This document shows positions 34,376 through 45,396 of a DNA stretch of 64,000 nt, piece after piece. Numbering within the stretch: position 1 is the stretch's first letter; each line of letters opens with the position of its first letter. This DNA comes from Prostheceraeus crozeri (taxonomy: Eukaryota > Platyhelminthes > Polycladida > Euryleptidae). The notes under the pieces are model-generated. The model was not told where the DNA came from. It ran no database searches and saw only the letters and a program-made list of their open reading frames with translations. The stretch is from assembly GCA_907163375.1 (NCBI GenBank), contig CAJQUW010004775.1, positions 1 through 64,000 of the forward strand. Reading direction: 5' to 3'. The translations under genes and the position numbers were made by a program.

Positions 34376-34641
34376 GTTCACTGGATGGGAGTCCTCACAA
34401 TGGAGCAAAAGAACGTAAATGCTTAACATCCAATATAGAAATGAATGTAACAAAATCATCTATACAAAATTTACACTTTAATGATCATGGTCACAATATA
34501 TACAAATTCATTCGGATCAATGAGATTGAGACTCTTCTTGATCTTCATTATAATGAGAATCATCTTCAAAGAATGTATCTAAATATATTACCATCAGGTA
34601 TGAAAAAACACTTGTCAAATAATTTCATACGAAATCACATA

Positions 34642-34941
34642 TTAGCAGTCACAGTATGAGCAAAATTCACTTAGATCAACTGATTTGAGTCTATTCTTGA
34701 ACATCATGAAGTTTGGAGATTTCACTATTGAATCGTTCAATGAATTCCATATTTTGATGACGCGAAAGAAAAACAATCCACTGAGATAGTTCGAATTAAC
34801 TTTCAAGACTGGCACAATCTGACAGCTGTTACGTGATTGACCTCGAGCAATTTGAGATGAAAGGTAGGTGGTAAAGAAAGAGTTGAGCGACAAGTCGAAA
34901 TGATTATAGCACAGTTTATACAAGAAGTATAAGTCCAACAA
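34642..34941 (-). pseudogene. LINE reverse-transcriptase C-terminal fragment
   Basis: A 99-residue open frame on the minus strand. It contains LKVNSNYLSGLFFFRVIKIW then NSLNDSIVKSPNFMMFKNRL. This is the conserved end of CR1/L2-type LINE ORF2 (R...y..SF..R.i..WN.LP..iv...s...Fk..L). The 5' part, including the catalytic YxDD, is not found upstream on the minus strand. The tandem repeat at 34.19-34.38 kb lies downstream of its 3' side. Confidence 0.6.
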
Positions 34942-35610
34942 AATGCGCCTATTCTCTCATTACTTTTTACTCAGAAATTTAGCGAGAACACATCTAAAAG
35001 ATGTCACGTTATTACACTTCAGAGCGATGTTTAAATCTATGGGATTATCCTATTCATCCGTCTTTTGCTAGTTGTCTCAGACCTTAAGCTTCTGATGGAA
35101 CAACTGCAAAAGATTTTCACTCGCGTCATTCTATAGAATGTAGCACTATTGCGCTTCAAGCGTAATAACGTTGCACAAAATATATTTTATCATTGTAAAC
35201 GATTATCTACGGAATTGTCTACGGATTATCTACTATAACTATAATTTCACAACTCACGAGTGTCACGACATAAACTTCGATCAAATTCAGATCCGAATAT
35301 TCGATGTGGATATGCATGGCTATGTAAATAAAGCACTTCATTTTCAAACGGATGTAAGAGGGTAAAGATGGTAAATTTTGCAACTACATTTCGTGCTTCT
35401 GATGTAACTGCAGTGACCAGTCTAGATCCAACAGTACCCTTTAACATTCGTTTGAAGACGAAGTGCTTTATGGTCATCACCATGAATTCCATGATTAATA
35501 AAGTTTCATGGCACGTACGTGTATGTACTAAATTTCAATGACTCTCGCAATTTATGTATAATAGGTTGGTATTAATCTTCCGGGACATCCAGGTAAACTA
35601 CATGGTTAGT
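34942..35610. other. Intron 3, unassigned
   Basis: No element ends or coding resemblance recognised before the 8-bp duplication of the hAT element. Confidence 0.5.
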
Positions 35611-35618
35611 GTAAATAC

Positions 35619-38331
35619 TAGGGTGCGGCGATTTAAATCGATCGGGGAAAAAATCGATCGGAATCGAAAAATCGAAAATCGATCGGTAATCAAAAGAGAT
35701 CGCGATTTTCAGTTCGATTTTTTCGTTTTGATAAATAAATGCTACATTTCCCAATTCAGGTCAATACAGGTATGGGAAGTGGTTAAACCCAATTCATTTC
35801 ATGTACAATATACGAGAACGATTTCTTAATTGAAATTATCTGTGATTCCTCCCAGCTAGCTACATGTAGGATGGCTACTTGATCATCAAACAAGTTGCTG
35901 TGCTAGACTGCTACTGCTATCAGCCAGAATCGGCTCAGGCAGTCTATTGTGTGACTAATCTGTGATGTCAGTTGAAGTCAATTCTGTGGTTGAAGCTAGA
36001 GTCAGCGGCGTTGGCATTGTCCTTGACTCCGTGCACTATTTCTTAGTTGATAGATCACTATAAAAATAGTTGATTTAAGGTGAGCAGCAGGTGACGAAAC
36101 TCGTTGGGACGCTGATTGGTTTAAAGTTAGACATTGTTATCATGATCGCCTTCGATCGAGAGGGATATGCTGTAGTCAATTTCGGCATTCTACGCTCCCC
36201 CTACCGTCGTTATGTCCACGAAACAGAAATCACAAATACATCGTTACTTTACTTTAGACAATTGCAAGAAGTCAGCGAAATGTCTCACAGGTGGCTGTAG
36301 GAATCCCAGTGTAAAGGTGAGGGATGGATCGACTACCAATATGTTCAGACATTTGAAAGACAATCATCCGAAAATCTACTCCGATCAGAGGAGAAAGCAA
36401 AGAAGGCGGTGAAAAGAAAGCCATCTCCATCTCGTCAATCAACCATCGAAACTTCCTTTGTTGTTCATCACAAGTATCCACATGGTAGTGCCAAAGCTCT
36501 AAAGCTCGATCGTCTACTTGCTCAAACTATATCGCTGAGGGATGTCTATATATTCGTTTCATCGAAAATGAACATTTTCTCAAGTTTGTCGAATGCTTGA
36601 ACGACAGATATGACATTCCTAGTGAGACCAAAATGCGGCGCACTGTGCCTCCGACGTTGGAACGAGAAATCGATGTGAAAATGCAGAACTTTTTCCAAGA
36701 GAATGATTTCCCGTCATACGCAATAACTCGATTTCTACGACGCTAAGAATCATGAGAATTTCTTAGAACTGACTGCATCTTCTATTGACGCCGACTACCG
36801 GCTACATTCCTATTGCATCGGAGTTGAACCTTTCAATTCGTGGGATAGAGACCATGCTGGAGAAACGATATCACATTGTCTGCGTGGATTAATGGAAGAA
36901 ATGTCCATCGATGTTAATGATCAGATATTCGAAGCTGGAGTGACCGACAACGCTGGCAATGTTCGACGAGGTATTGAATTGACTGGAATTCCTTGGATGC
37001 CTTGCATGGTTCACACACTACAATTGTGTACTGAAGACTCCTTCACAACCTGTGAGGCAGCTAATGATCTTCGGAAATCTTGTCGAGTGATAGCTGGCTT
37101 CTTCCATCGTAGCAATCCTGGAGTTCGACTTCTAAATAATCTGCAGCAAGAATCTGGAAAATCGGTTCAAAGAATTCCGCAAGATGTTCCAACACGATGG
37201 AACTCATCTTTCTATACTTGGTCAGTGATGATAGAAAATCGTCAAGAAATCAATCGCTCATTGCTCGAAATTCGGAATTCACGCAATCCTCCACCGATTC
37301 TCCAAAACAATGAGTGGGAATTACTCGAAACCTTGACATCATTGTTGGCACCATTCGAGGACGTTACTCGTGACTTGTGTTGTGAACTGTCTCCTTCGAT
37401 CAATCTTATCCTGCCTCTACTGTCAACCCTGACTGAACTCATTGGATCTATCGACGTCCCCACCGCCTTGACTTCATTCAAAGTCACAATATTGAACTAG
37501 ATGAAATCCAGAATTGAACAAGTGACACCTGGTACTGAACAACCAATTCTGTTGGTCGCTTCTGCGATCGATCCACGATTTCTACGTATTCTCTCTTCCA
37601 CACAAGTTGATGTTGCGAAGAACATTATCGTCGCGCGTATTGTCGACTTAATGCAGAAATAATCTCACACAGAAGAGAATGTGATTACTGCAGGAGTGAG
37701 CCAAGAAAAGTTTGATGAGAAATGACAACGTGTTTCCTTGTGGTCGCAGATGAAAATTAGATCTCCGGTGGAATCAGATTGCAAAAACATCAAAGACCGA
37801 GCTATGATGGAGTGGCAGCGATATGTCGAATTGGTGGAGTAAACAAATCCTGCACCCGACCACAAGAAATTTGACGTTCTTGCCTTCTGGAAGAATCAAC
37901 TGCAGAATCTTCCAAATTTGACCAGGATTGCCCGACAATTCTTGTGTATTCCAGCAACAAACACGGCTTCGAAAAGACTAGGAAGTGTAACGGGCAATAC
38001 CATAACGCCCAGTCGTGCAAATTTGAGTGGCTTGCGCGCACGGCAACTGATCAAAATCAGACGCAACAGTAAACTTTTGAATGAGTAGGGGGTAATGCGT
38101 TTTTGAAATTAGACTTCACAATATGCTTTCATATGATTCAGTATTGTTATGAGACGTCTGTCATACATGTATCGCCCACTTACACGTTATTAGAAAATAA
38201 AGCTCAGACTGTTTTGAAATGATTTCTTTTTTGGTTTACAAAAAAATCGAAATCGGAAAAAAAATCGAAATTTTTCTGAAAAATCGAAATTAAATCGATC
38301 GTTGGGGAAAATAAAACATCGCCGCACCCTA
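35619..38331 (+). mobile_element. hAT transposon with intact ends, 2.7 kb
   Basis: Termini TAGGGTGCGGCGATTTAAAT (left) and, on the other strand, TAGGGTGCGGCGATGTTTTA. A perfect 8-bp duplication, GTAAATAC, flanks it (35,611-35,618 and 38,332-38,339). Both subterminal regions are rich in ATCGATCGG/AAAATCGAAA words, probably transposase-binding repeats. It contains a transposase pseudogene in the same orientation. The perfect duplication suggests the youngest full-length DNA transposon in the window. Confidence 0.95.
36212..38087 (+). pseudogene. hAT transposase pseudogene (BED finger, catalytic core, dimerisation domain)
   Basis: Parts in order: a BED-type zinc finger at 36,212-36,375 (KCLTGGCRNPSVKV, then TTNMFRHLKDNHP); a basic linker near 36,390 that needs a frame change; a region at 36,560-36,740 with DRYDIPSETKMRRTVPPTLE, again frame-shifted; the core from 36,892 (DNAGNVRRGIELTGIPWMPC, MVHTLQLC, then DVPTRWNSSFY); and the C-terminal hAT dimerisation motif at 37,890-38,087 (FWKNQLQNLPNLTRIARQFL, then CIPATNTASKR). 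The stretch 36,892-38,087 stays in one frame but has four stop codons (about 37,498, 37,660, 37,723 and 37,840). With the upstream frameshifts the gene is clearly dead. Length and domain order are normal for zinc-finger BED hAT transposases. Confidence 0.9.
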
Positions 38332-38339
38332 GTAAATAC

Positions 38340-39054
38340 CTCGAAGTTAATGTTTGTAGACTCCTTTTATTTAGACAACTCATTTTTTGATAGACCTATA
38401 TCATGGAGACTATATTCATCATATATAATTATGTTTTCCTTGTATGACTTGTGAAAGTTATCGTGATCAGAAACGATTCGTGCAAAATTGATGGCTTTAT
38501 CAGCCGAAACTAGGACCATTTTACACTTACTTTGCCCCACCTTCATGAAATGATCCATTGCTGCAGTCCTTGTAAATGTAAAATGAATCATACGCTTCTT
38601 ATGTGCTATTAATGACTAACCGAATACTAAATAGCGGTTTTCATATTTTTTGCTAATCAATGCATAAATTGTGAGTGCAGTATCAATTAATTAATTTGTT
38701 ATCATCATAATATAACAATTAATTGTCTTAATCTTCAAAGTAGATGGGAAACTTTAGGTAATCATTTATACAGTTGATATTCCGGCTTTTGGAGCTTGGA
38801 CCGAACTGGAACAGGATCTTTCTACCCGAACCGGAACCAAACATGTCGAAATCTAGCCAATTCAACACATCATCGGTCGTCACATATTCTTCGTTGTGCC
38901 TGTGTGTATGGTCACTCCAGTCATTTAGGATGCGATATGAAGCAAATCTAGCTTTTCGGACTCACCTGAGATGACGAATTAACCGATAACTGCTACAACA
39001 TTCATAATAACTGCTTTAGAATACATCTGCTCAGTGTTTCGTTTTATCGCACAG
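38340..39054 (+). other. Intron 3, last part
   Basis: AT-rich; contains a short duplicated GAACCGGAACC/GAACTGGAAC stretch near 38,800-38,840. Ends at the ATCGCACAG acceptor of exon 4. Confidence 0.5.
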
Positions 39055-39312
39055 ATACAATTCAACAAAGAGGAAGTGTGCAAGCCATTATGTTCAAGGA
39101 ATTATGATCCTACGCAAACAGATGACAAGGCGAAATTGAAATTTCTGAAATATGGTATAACATTGAATTATCAACATCACTGGATCATGGACAATCTGCC
39201 AGTAACTTGGTGCTATGAAGTGGAAAACGGACAAAAATTCTGTTCGCCTGGATTTCCTATTGGTTGCTATGTCAACAAAAAAGGAATACCACTCCACGCA
39301 TGCGTCTCCAGC
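39055..39312 (+). CDS. TM9SF2: TM9SF exon 4 (main lumenal exon)
   Basis: Acceptor CGCACAG ends at 39,054; donor GTAAGT starts at 39,313. 86 codons, phase 0 to phase 0. Encodes IQFNKEEVCKPLCSRNY, then YGITLNYQHHWIMDNLPVTW, CYEVENGQKFCSPGFPIGCY and a final ACVSS. NYQHHWI(V/M)DN(M/L)PVTWCY and FCNPGFPIGCY are the most conserved lumenal motifs of TM9SF2 and TM9SF4, so this exon fixes the family call. The even set of cysteines suits the disulphide-bonded lumenal domain. No stop, frameshift or odd residue: it looks fully functional. Confidence 0.96.
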
Positions 39313-40189
39313 GTAAGTCGATATCCTAATTCTAGGTAGCTATATTAATGGATGCATTTAGCTCGTTCTATTTCAAGTTTTTCCTTTATATTAGACTTCT
39401 CAATTTAAAAAAGTAACTATTCTTGTATTTATGGCGTTTTATTGACTTACATAAAGTACATTTTCGAAGTTCACTTGTAACTTATCAATGGAGAGGTTTT
39501 ATATTTTACGTAGATCATTGTATAATTACACCTATGTAGATGCTACTCCTTAAATGTACTTTTACTTCTGAATTTACATGCGAATATTCATCATGGGATG
39601 TGCATTATACTCAGAAGCATTTGTCGAAAAATACATGCAATTTGTGGCTAAAAATGTAATGTGAAATATTTATCGTATAAATTGATTTACGACTAGTCTT
39701 TGATTATTGCAAAGTATCCTTTTAGTGTACAGAATTTTTTGTAACTTGTTGATATGCTCCAATAATAGTTGAGTGCTCCATAATGTTGAAGGGGGAAGTG
39801 CATGCATTTCTGGCATGTGATCTTAAATCAATTATCAACCATATATCTAACAAATGAGTGCGGTCACAGGGGATGAGTTTACTCCAGATGGGATATTCTT
39901 GGAAATATAGGGTCATGCTGCGATTCTATTACACATCTTGTTTTCTAAATCACAGCCCGATGTCCGATCGATCACATTTGAATTGCAAGCGATTCAGATT
40001 AGGGAATCATTTGTTCTTTTCATGCATCAGACCGAATCTGTCAATCGAGTTTCGGAATTCTATGGACTAATTTTGATTGACTTATTTTTTCGATAATAAA
40101 TGAATAAAGACGCAGCAATTTGAACTAGTAGAAACAACGAGACGCGTCTCTTATCACTAATACATTATTCTTTTTATATGTGTACAGTC
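39313..40189 (+). other. Intron 4, first part
   Basis: No element or RNA gene recognised; ordinary AT-rich intron sequence before the SINE. Confidence 0.6.
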
Positions 40190-40444
40190 TTATGAAATGC
40201 GATGCTCCTCCCCAGCGTTGTCATTGGCCGTCGAGTGTTGCAACGCTCGTTTGTTTAATATGAAGCTTTTTACGTCACTGCTCCCCATGCTTGGGGCTTG
40301 GACGGTGCTGACGTAGTCAGACTTATGGAGCGTTGTAGTACTTTTAGTTCGGATGCCCTTCCTGCCGACTTCCAATGACACCTTCGAGTCTCGACCTCTG
40401 GACCAAAAGATCGCTAGGCCAAGCACTTTACCACTGTGCCACGG
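40190..40444 (-). repeat. tRNA-derived SINE, about 255 bp
   Basis: Minus strand begins CCGTGGCACAGTGGTAAAGT (A box TGGCACAGTGGT) and has GGTCGAGACTC (B box) 48 nt on, as in a pol-III promoter from a tRNA. The body follows with GGAAGTCGGCAGGAAGGGCA, a block seen in many invertebrate tRNA SINEs. A fragment of the same family lies at 22,812-22,946. The 3' tail near 40,190 is unclear and no target duplication was found. Confidence 0.8.
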
Positions 40445-40618
40445 AGTATGTATGGTATATAGTTGAAAATTGATTTAAGATCACTTGTGCAAGTCCACAA
40501 TTAAACGGTAGACAGGAATATATCTTCACACTTTTTCCTGTTATTCAAGTGGTCAGCGTCGTTAACATTCGATGTTATTAAGTTCATGTCGTGAGAGCTG
40601 AAACTATTTCATTTGCAG

Positions 40619-40731
40619 TCCAATCAAGTGAATAGCTATTACATTTACAATCACGTTGACATTGTGATCACGTATCATACTGTTGCTGATGCTGAGGGTC
40701 GCATAGTCAGCGTGAGACTTACTCCGCGCAG
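40619..40731 (+). CDS. TM9SF2: TM9SF exon 5, version a
   Basis: Acceptor TTTGCAG ends at 40,618; donor GTAAGT starts at 40,732. 113 nt: enters in phase 0 and leaves with two bases (AG). Encodes SNQVNSYYIYNHVDIVITYH then TVADAEGRIVSVRLTPR. It follows exon 4 in phase and in protein order (vertebrate counterpart: FYIFNHVDIKIYYH...GARLVAAKLEPKS, from memory). A second version of the same exon lies at 59,413-59,528. Both look intact and have good splice sites. In-phase use of both in one mRNA is impossible, because the 113-nt exon would put the second in the wrong frame. Confidence 0.9.
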
Positions 40732-41979
40732 GTAAGTGGCCGATATAAAAGGCTGATGTTATGAAATTTTAACACCCGCTGTATTCTGAGTAGATGTGTA
40801 ACATTGTAACCTTTCATATTCGAGGTTTCAAGTGTATATTTCTGTGTAATGATTCTTGTACACAAACGCTCTCCATGGTTTCCATGTTTGTCACTATTTG
40901 TCTGGAAGCAAAGTATATGAGCGTAGGTTATTGAATCAATATATGAAGCAGCCTTGCTTGAAATAGCTTTTGTGTTGAAGAAATATCAGTGTCTTATGAG
41001 GAGAGATGTCGCACTTTTCTCCCAAGATGAGACAATTAATTCGGTAACTCTATGATAATTAACGGTAATTCGGTCACTCAAAAAGTGTCATTATTCTTAC
41101 AGTATGAATTCAACACTTTATAGGAGCTATTAATTAGCGAGTCACACACTCGGGTTATTTCTCAATCAGATAAAATCCTTGCTTATAAATTATATCATGC
41201 CTGAATTTTAAGCATTCTCATTTCGAAGAGAGGATTCAGGTTCAATCTAGACTTCTTCAACTTGATTTTGATTTAGCATCTGATAATTTGGCAGGGCGCC
41301 GACTTAAAGTATCGGTAAGCCACCGTAAAGTATTTGGGAGTACTGAGATTGATAGATTCTCGCTTTAGCTACCATAGCTTTATAATTGTTGGTTTGCTTC
41401 GTCTAAATTTCGAGGAAAATTCGGGGAAAATTTATTTGAAATATCAGATTCACTTAACGATATGTCACTTACTAAAAAATGCTTTGAAATTACTTACATA
41501 ATGACTTTCTTGATGGCTTAATTTGATTAAATTCATTCCGCAATGTTATTTTGTCTAATATTGAAGACAAGTCCGTGCAAATTCGGTAAAACATTAAATA
41601 TCTGCGTCTAACGCTAATTGCGTACAATTAAAACTAAGTGGTTGTTAGTTTCAACAATTTCACGAGTGACTCGCAATTTTTACAAATGAATATGATGCCT
41701 TAATTCCACTGGAGCTGCAAGTAATCTTGATATTTTTTGATATTGACAATCTGCTCTTCAGAAAAGAATCTTATTTCATCTGCCGGTGGCTACCTTCTAC
41801 ACACAGTAGTGCTTGATGACAAACGGAAGAAGCTTGTTGGCCGACATGAGACAGCCTATCTATTGTTAAGGACATTCGTGTAAATGCAATAGAAAGCGTC
41901 GACTTTGATGAAGTCGTCGCTTGTCGCTCACTCCGTCCCGCTCTAAATAAATAAGGCAATAATGTAAATGAGCAACAGA
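40732..41979 (+). other. Intron after exon 5a, first part
   Basis: No recognisable gene or element up to the hammerhead-like motif at 41.98 kb. Confidence 0.5.
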
Positions 41980-42012
41980 TATATTTTGGCCCTCTGCCTT
42001 CTTCAGCGGTGA
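41980..42012 (-). ncRNA. Hammerhead-like motif (weak), Penelope-type end
   Basis: Minus strand CACCGCTGAAGAAGGCAGAG then GGCCAAAATAT: a CUGAAGA box and GGC/GGCC stem, but the second box reads CAAAA rather than GAAA. The downstream sequence (TTATTGCCTTATTTATTTAG) resembles the tail of the Penelope-like copies at 43.6 kb. Confidence 0.3.
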
Positions 42013-42767
42013 TACAATAAGAACTGATGTTGAAGCTCACAATCAGATAGAAAAGTGGCACAGCGAATTTTACTGAAAGTGTTTGCTCATGTACGAGTAT
42101 ATATTTCAAGCGCTGAATATCTTAATGGCAAAATTTGTGCATATAGGAGATTCACACTAAATTCGACCAAATGAATATGCAGAAAAGCGTCGGAAAGTAA
42201 GGAATCAGGGTCATGATGGAAGTAAGCAAGAGATGACGAACAACAATAGAATTAATAGGAGCATGAATGGTCAACTGTTTATTGAAGTAGTATGAGGGAC
42301 GAAAGAGTTGTGGAATCTGGATGTTGAGAGTTGAAGATGGAGATGTCGATTTGATCGAAGAGACCCTTGTGGCAGCATACCCGGAAGAAGATGATCGTCG
42401 TGGGCAGCAACAGTCAGAAGGAGCTTGAATGCAGCGTTACGTCTGTCATCTTGCAAATCTGTGAACATCCCACAGGTACATGTGCTGGTCTTAATAGATG
42501 CCGCAGATTACTCTTTGACATGGACGTTGTATTTCGTTGAGGTCTTGCTGTACAAAGAATGGGGAGGCGTATTCAAGAAGGGAGCGCATTGTGGGCTAGA
42601 AAACGTTGCACTAATCTTGACTTGGGGAATACTGTTTTCAAAGCTTGTAAGGCATAATAAGCATGATAGCCGCATACAGAAGACTTTTCATTTCGCAAGT
42701 TATTCAAAAGAACGGGGGTGTCTTCTTTGGTTAAAAGGCTAAAAGAATTACTAAAAACAGTATGTAC
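42013..42767. other. Intronic DNA, unassigned
   Basis: Open frames on both strands (for example 42,425-42,742) show no family resemblance. Confidence 0.35.
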
Positions 42768-42807
42768 AGGCCCAACGTTTCGCGTATTCACGCTTCCTCA
42801 GGGGCAA
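42768..42807 (-). ncRNA. Hammerhead-ribozyme-like motif, Penelope-type end
   Basis: Minus strand GCCCCTGAGGAAGCGTGAAT then ACGCGAAACGTTGGGCC: CUGAGGA box, GCGT/ACGC stem and GAAACG box, with flanking GCCC/GGGC pairing that closes the structure. The cleanest hammerhead-like fold in the window. It marks the 3' end of an otherwise unrecognised minus-strand Penelope-like fragment lying at higher coordinates. Confidence 0.5.
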
Positions 42808-43567
42808 AACAGATAAGATTTAAGGCTAAAATGTGAGGCATAGATTCTTCGAGAGGCAATTCTACAGATATTCTGGATGTGCGACGACCCTGTTTATTCC
42901 AAGAAGTTGAGTTCGTTAGTGCAGAAAACGCCGTCTATTCGTATACCATTTGCTGAAGCACACTCGGTGTAGCAAATCGACTTGTATGTCTTCGGGTTCA
43001 CTTTGAGAGCATTGTTGACTGACCTTTGAATCAAGTTACCCTGCTATTAAGTTGACTTGAGATGAACTTCTAACCCATCATTAAAAACCTTAAAGAGCTG
43101 TGTTTGTCGGTCTCTATAGTGGCGCTTTAGTGTTGTTGGTCACAGATGAACTAACAGGTTAAAAAGATTTTTGAACTTTTCGTTGAGCATTGCCTTAAGC
43201 AATTGTTGGACTGAAATGTGCTGGAATAGTTCAATCACAATGATAAAAATGAATGTATAGCTAATGCTGTTGATGTGATCTAATTTGATATTCAATATTT
43301 CGCTTTCTCAAGCCGCGTCAGGAGTGCGAAATATTGCGAATAGCAGATTAAATCGGCTATTTTTCATCTCCATCATTGATCATGCTCTTCAAGCGGAACA
43401 ATACAATTCATGCAGCTTCTATGTTCTTTGACTTGTATTATGAAAGTTCGATATTACTTCTCATTGCCATCAAGAGAAAAAATAACTTTCTTGACTTTTC
43501 CGTCAGAAATGCAACAGGAGCACTATCATAGTCCAAAGAAATATTCCCGGCAAAAAGACAACATTAG
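42808..43567. other. Intronic DNA, unassigned
   Basis: Probably includes the decayed body of the element whose end is at 42,768; no conserved domain was recognised. Confidence 0.35.
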
Positions 43568-43651
43568 ATATCGTGAAGTTTTTGAAATTAAAATCAATTA
43601 ATTGTTGGCCTATTAGCCCTTCTTCTGCAAATAAATAAAACAACTAGGTAG

Positions 43652-43688
43652 TTCTCCCAAATTTTCGCCGTAGGCTTTATCAAGGGAA
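43652..43688 (-). ncRNA. Hammerhead-like motif, minus Penelope copy
   Basis: Minus strand CCCTTGATAAAGCCTACGGC then GAAAATTTGGGAG: UUGAUAA box, GCC/GGC stem, GAAA box and closing CCC/GGG pairing. Confidence 0.45.
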
Positions 43689-43856
43689 TTATTTACTGCT
43701 AAAAGATATATCATGCATTAACGATTATATTAAAATTATCCTATCAAGAAATCCTACAATGCAACATAGAAATGATTCAGAAAGCTCTAATAAAAAAAAT
43801 TCTACAAGAATGTCCAATAAAAGTAAATAGATATAGAAAAGTCTAGCAGAGGGAGA

Positions 43857-44181
43857 TTAAGTCAAGAAAATGGGTACATTCCATCCTTTGCATCCGTTTA
43901 TCAATTTTTGTGGGTCACAATCTCGTATGTAGAGAGCGTCAGTAGCCTTTCTCAACTTCTTTGCTTTTACGATCTGCAGGATCTTCCAGGAGAAAGCTGG
44001 TGTTTCATCATTAGTCTGGTGCAGGTCCATGTGCATTTTTACGTGTGATGATTTTTGTTTCGTATGTTCGTAAATTCTTTGTTGTACTGTTCTCGACGTT
44101 TCACCAATGTATCTTTGATCACATATCAAGCATTTGATTTCATAAATTACATTTCTCTTAAGACGTTTTCCGGGATCTCGC
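43857..44181 (-). pseudogene. GIY-YIG endonuclease domain, minus copy
   Basis: A 90-residue open frame beginning MICDQRYIGETSRTVQQRIY and ending at a stop near 43,857. It has the YIGET...R..EH core of a GIY-YIG nuclease (Tyr, Arg and the later Glu region), then ALYIRDCDPQKLINGC. The first tyrosine motif of the domain (VIYEIKC) lies in the stretch up to 44,181, where the copy stops at the junction. Only this domain is present, so it is a 5'-truncated copy. Confidence 0.75.
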
Positions 44182-44640
44182 GAATAACATTCATGACAAT
44201 ATCCAATTCACTATTGAAGCTCCTGAAGAAAATAGTATCCCTTGATGTCCAACTGCATGTGGAAGACAATGATAGGTTTTCATATCATTTATATATAAAC
44301 CGACTCATAGCAACACATGCTTGCCATACAATTCTGGGGTTCCTTTATCCAGAAAAACAGCACTGATGAAAACAGAAAGAATAAGAGCGGAGAGAGCTTC
44401 TTCAAATGACATTAATTTGGATATCTCGCTAAATTTGTTAAGAACTAGGTTTCTGCTCAACGGTTAACCTGCTGAATTCATTAGAAAACATTTCCTTGAG
44501 CTCAACATAAACCGAAGTATAAAACGAAACAACAAGAACGAAAAATCAGATGTAGTATACATGAAAGTCCCATTTATCAATGAATTTGAGAAACTGATTA
44601 GGATAAGAGATGAGCATGGGCTTTCCGACTACGTTTGATT
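44182..44640 (+). pseudogene. Penelope-like reverse-transcriptase C-terminal part
   Basis: From the junction the + strand encodes HDNIQFTIEAPEENSIPLDV then DRFSYHLYINRL. This matches the stretch after the catalytic site in Penelope-like reverse transcriptases (IxFTxExE...IPFLDV...Y.KPT). KVPFINEFEKLIRIRDEHG at 44,560-44,620 is the later linker ahead of the GIY-YIG domain. The catalytic YxDD part is not included. Broken. Confidence 0.55.
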
Positions 44641-44673
44641 CGCATTTGTAACTGAACCTGCTCTGAAATATCG

Positions 44674-45057
44674 TTGAGAAATCCGAAGGAGACAAGACCC
44701 TGTAATGACAAATGCATTGGATGTAGAACCGCCCAAGATCCCGGAAAACGTCTTAAGAGAAATGTAATTTATGAAATCAAATGCTTGATATGTGATCAAA
44801 GATACATTGATGAAACGTCGAGAACAGTACAACAAAGAATTTACGAACATACGAAACAAAAATCATCACACGTAAAAATGCACATGGACCTGCACCAGAC
44901 TAATGATGAAACACCAGCTTTCTCCTGGAAGATCCTGCAGATCGTAAAAGCAAAGAAGTTGAGAAAGGCTACTGACGCTCTCTACATACGAGATTGTGAC
45001 CCACAAAAATTGATAAATGGATGCAAAGGATGGAATGTACCCATTTTCTTGACTTAA
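44674..45057 (+). pseudogene. GIY-YIG endonuclease domain, plus copy
   Basis: 127-residue open frame: NPKETRPCNDKCIGCRTAQD (a zinc-binding C...C..C linker typical of Penelope-like proteins), RNVIYEIKCLICDQRYIDET (first and second catalytic tyrosine motifs), then RTVQQRIYEHTK and a C-terminus identical to the minus copy. It differs from the minus copy at the glycine of YIGET. The frame is open to the natural end, but the protein lacks its reverse transcriptase. Confidence 0.75.
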
Positions 45058-45228
45058 TCTCCCTCTGCTAGACTTTTCTATATCTATTTACTTTTATTGG
45101 ACATTCTTGTAGAATTTTTTTTTATTAGAGCTTTCTGAATCATTTCTATGTTGCATTGTAGGATTTCTTGATAGGATAATTTTAATATAATCGTTAATGC
45201 ATGATATATCTTTTAGCAGTAAATAATT

Positions 45229-45263
45229 CCCTTGATAAAGCCTACGGCGAAAATTTGGGAGAA
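45229..45263 (+). ncRNA. Hammerhead-like motif, plus Penelope copy
   Basis: The mirror image of 43,652-43,688, with identical core. Confidence 0.45.
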
Positions 45264-45396
45264 CTACCTAGTTGTTTTATTTATTTGCGGAAGAAGGGCT
45301 AATAGGCCAACAATTAATTGATTTTAATTTCAAAAACATAATTTGATCCGCAATGGCCAAAATTTTGGACAAAATATCGTGAAGTCTTTTGAAATT

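Larger units (their letters stand above)
43568..45396. mobile_element. Inverted pair of Penelope-like copies inserted as one unit
   Basis: A minus-oriented 5'-truncated copy (43,590-44,181) is joined to a longer plus-oriented copy (44,182-45,373). A 22-23 bp direct repeat, ATATCGTGAAGT(C)TTTTGAAATT, flanks the whole (43,568-43,589 and 45,374-45,396), which indicates one insertion event. Both copies carry the GIY-YIG domain, the same terminal region with a hammerhead-like motif, and the outer tail TTATTTATTTGC. Penelope-like elements combine a telomerase-related reverse transcriptase with a C-terminal GIY-YIG endonuclease. Broken; the arms are close to identical, so fairly young. Confidence 0.8.

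Noticed and set aside
34130-34426. Histidine-rich 98-codon frame
   Set aside because: It arises from the 70-bp tandem repeat with CATCAT-type words.
40190-40426. 78-codon minus-strand frame
   Set aside because: It lies within the tRNA-derived SINE; no protein is expected.
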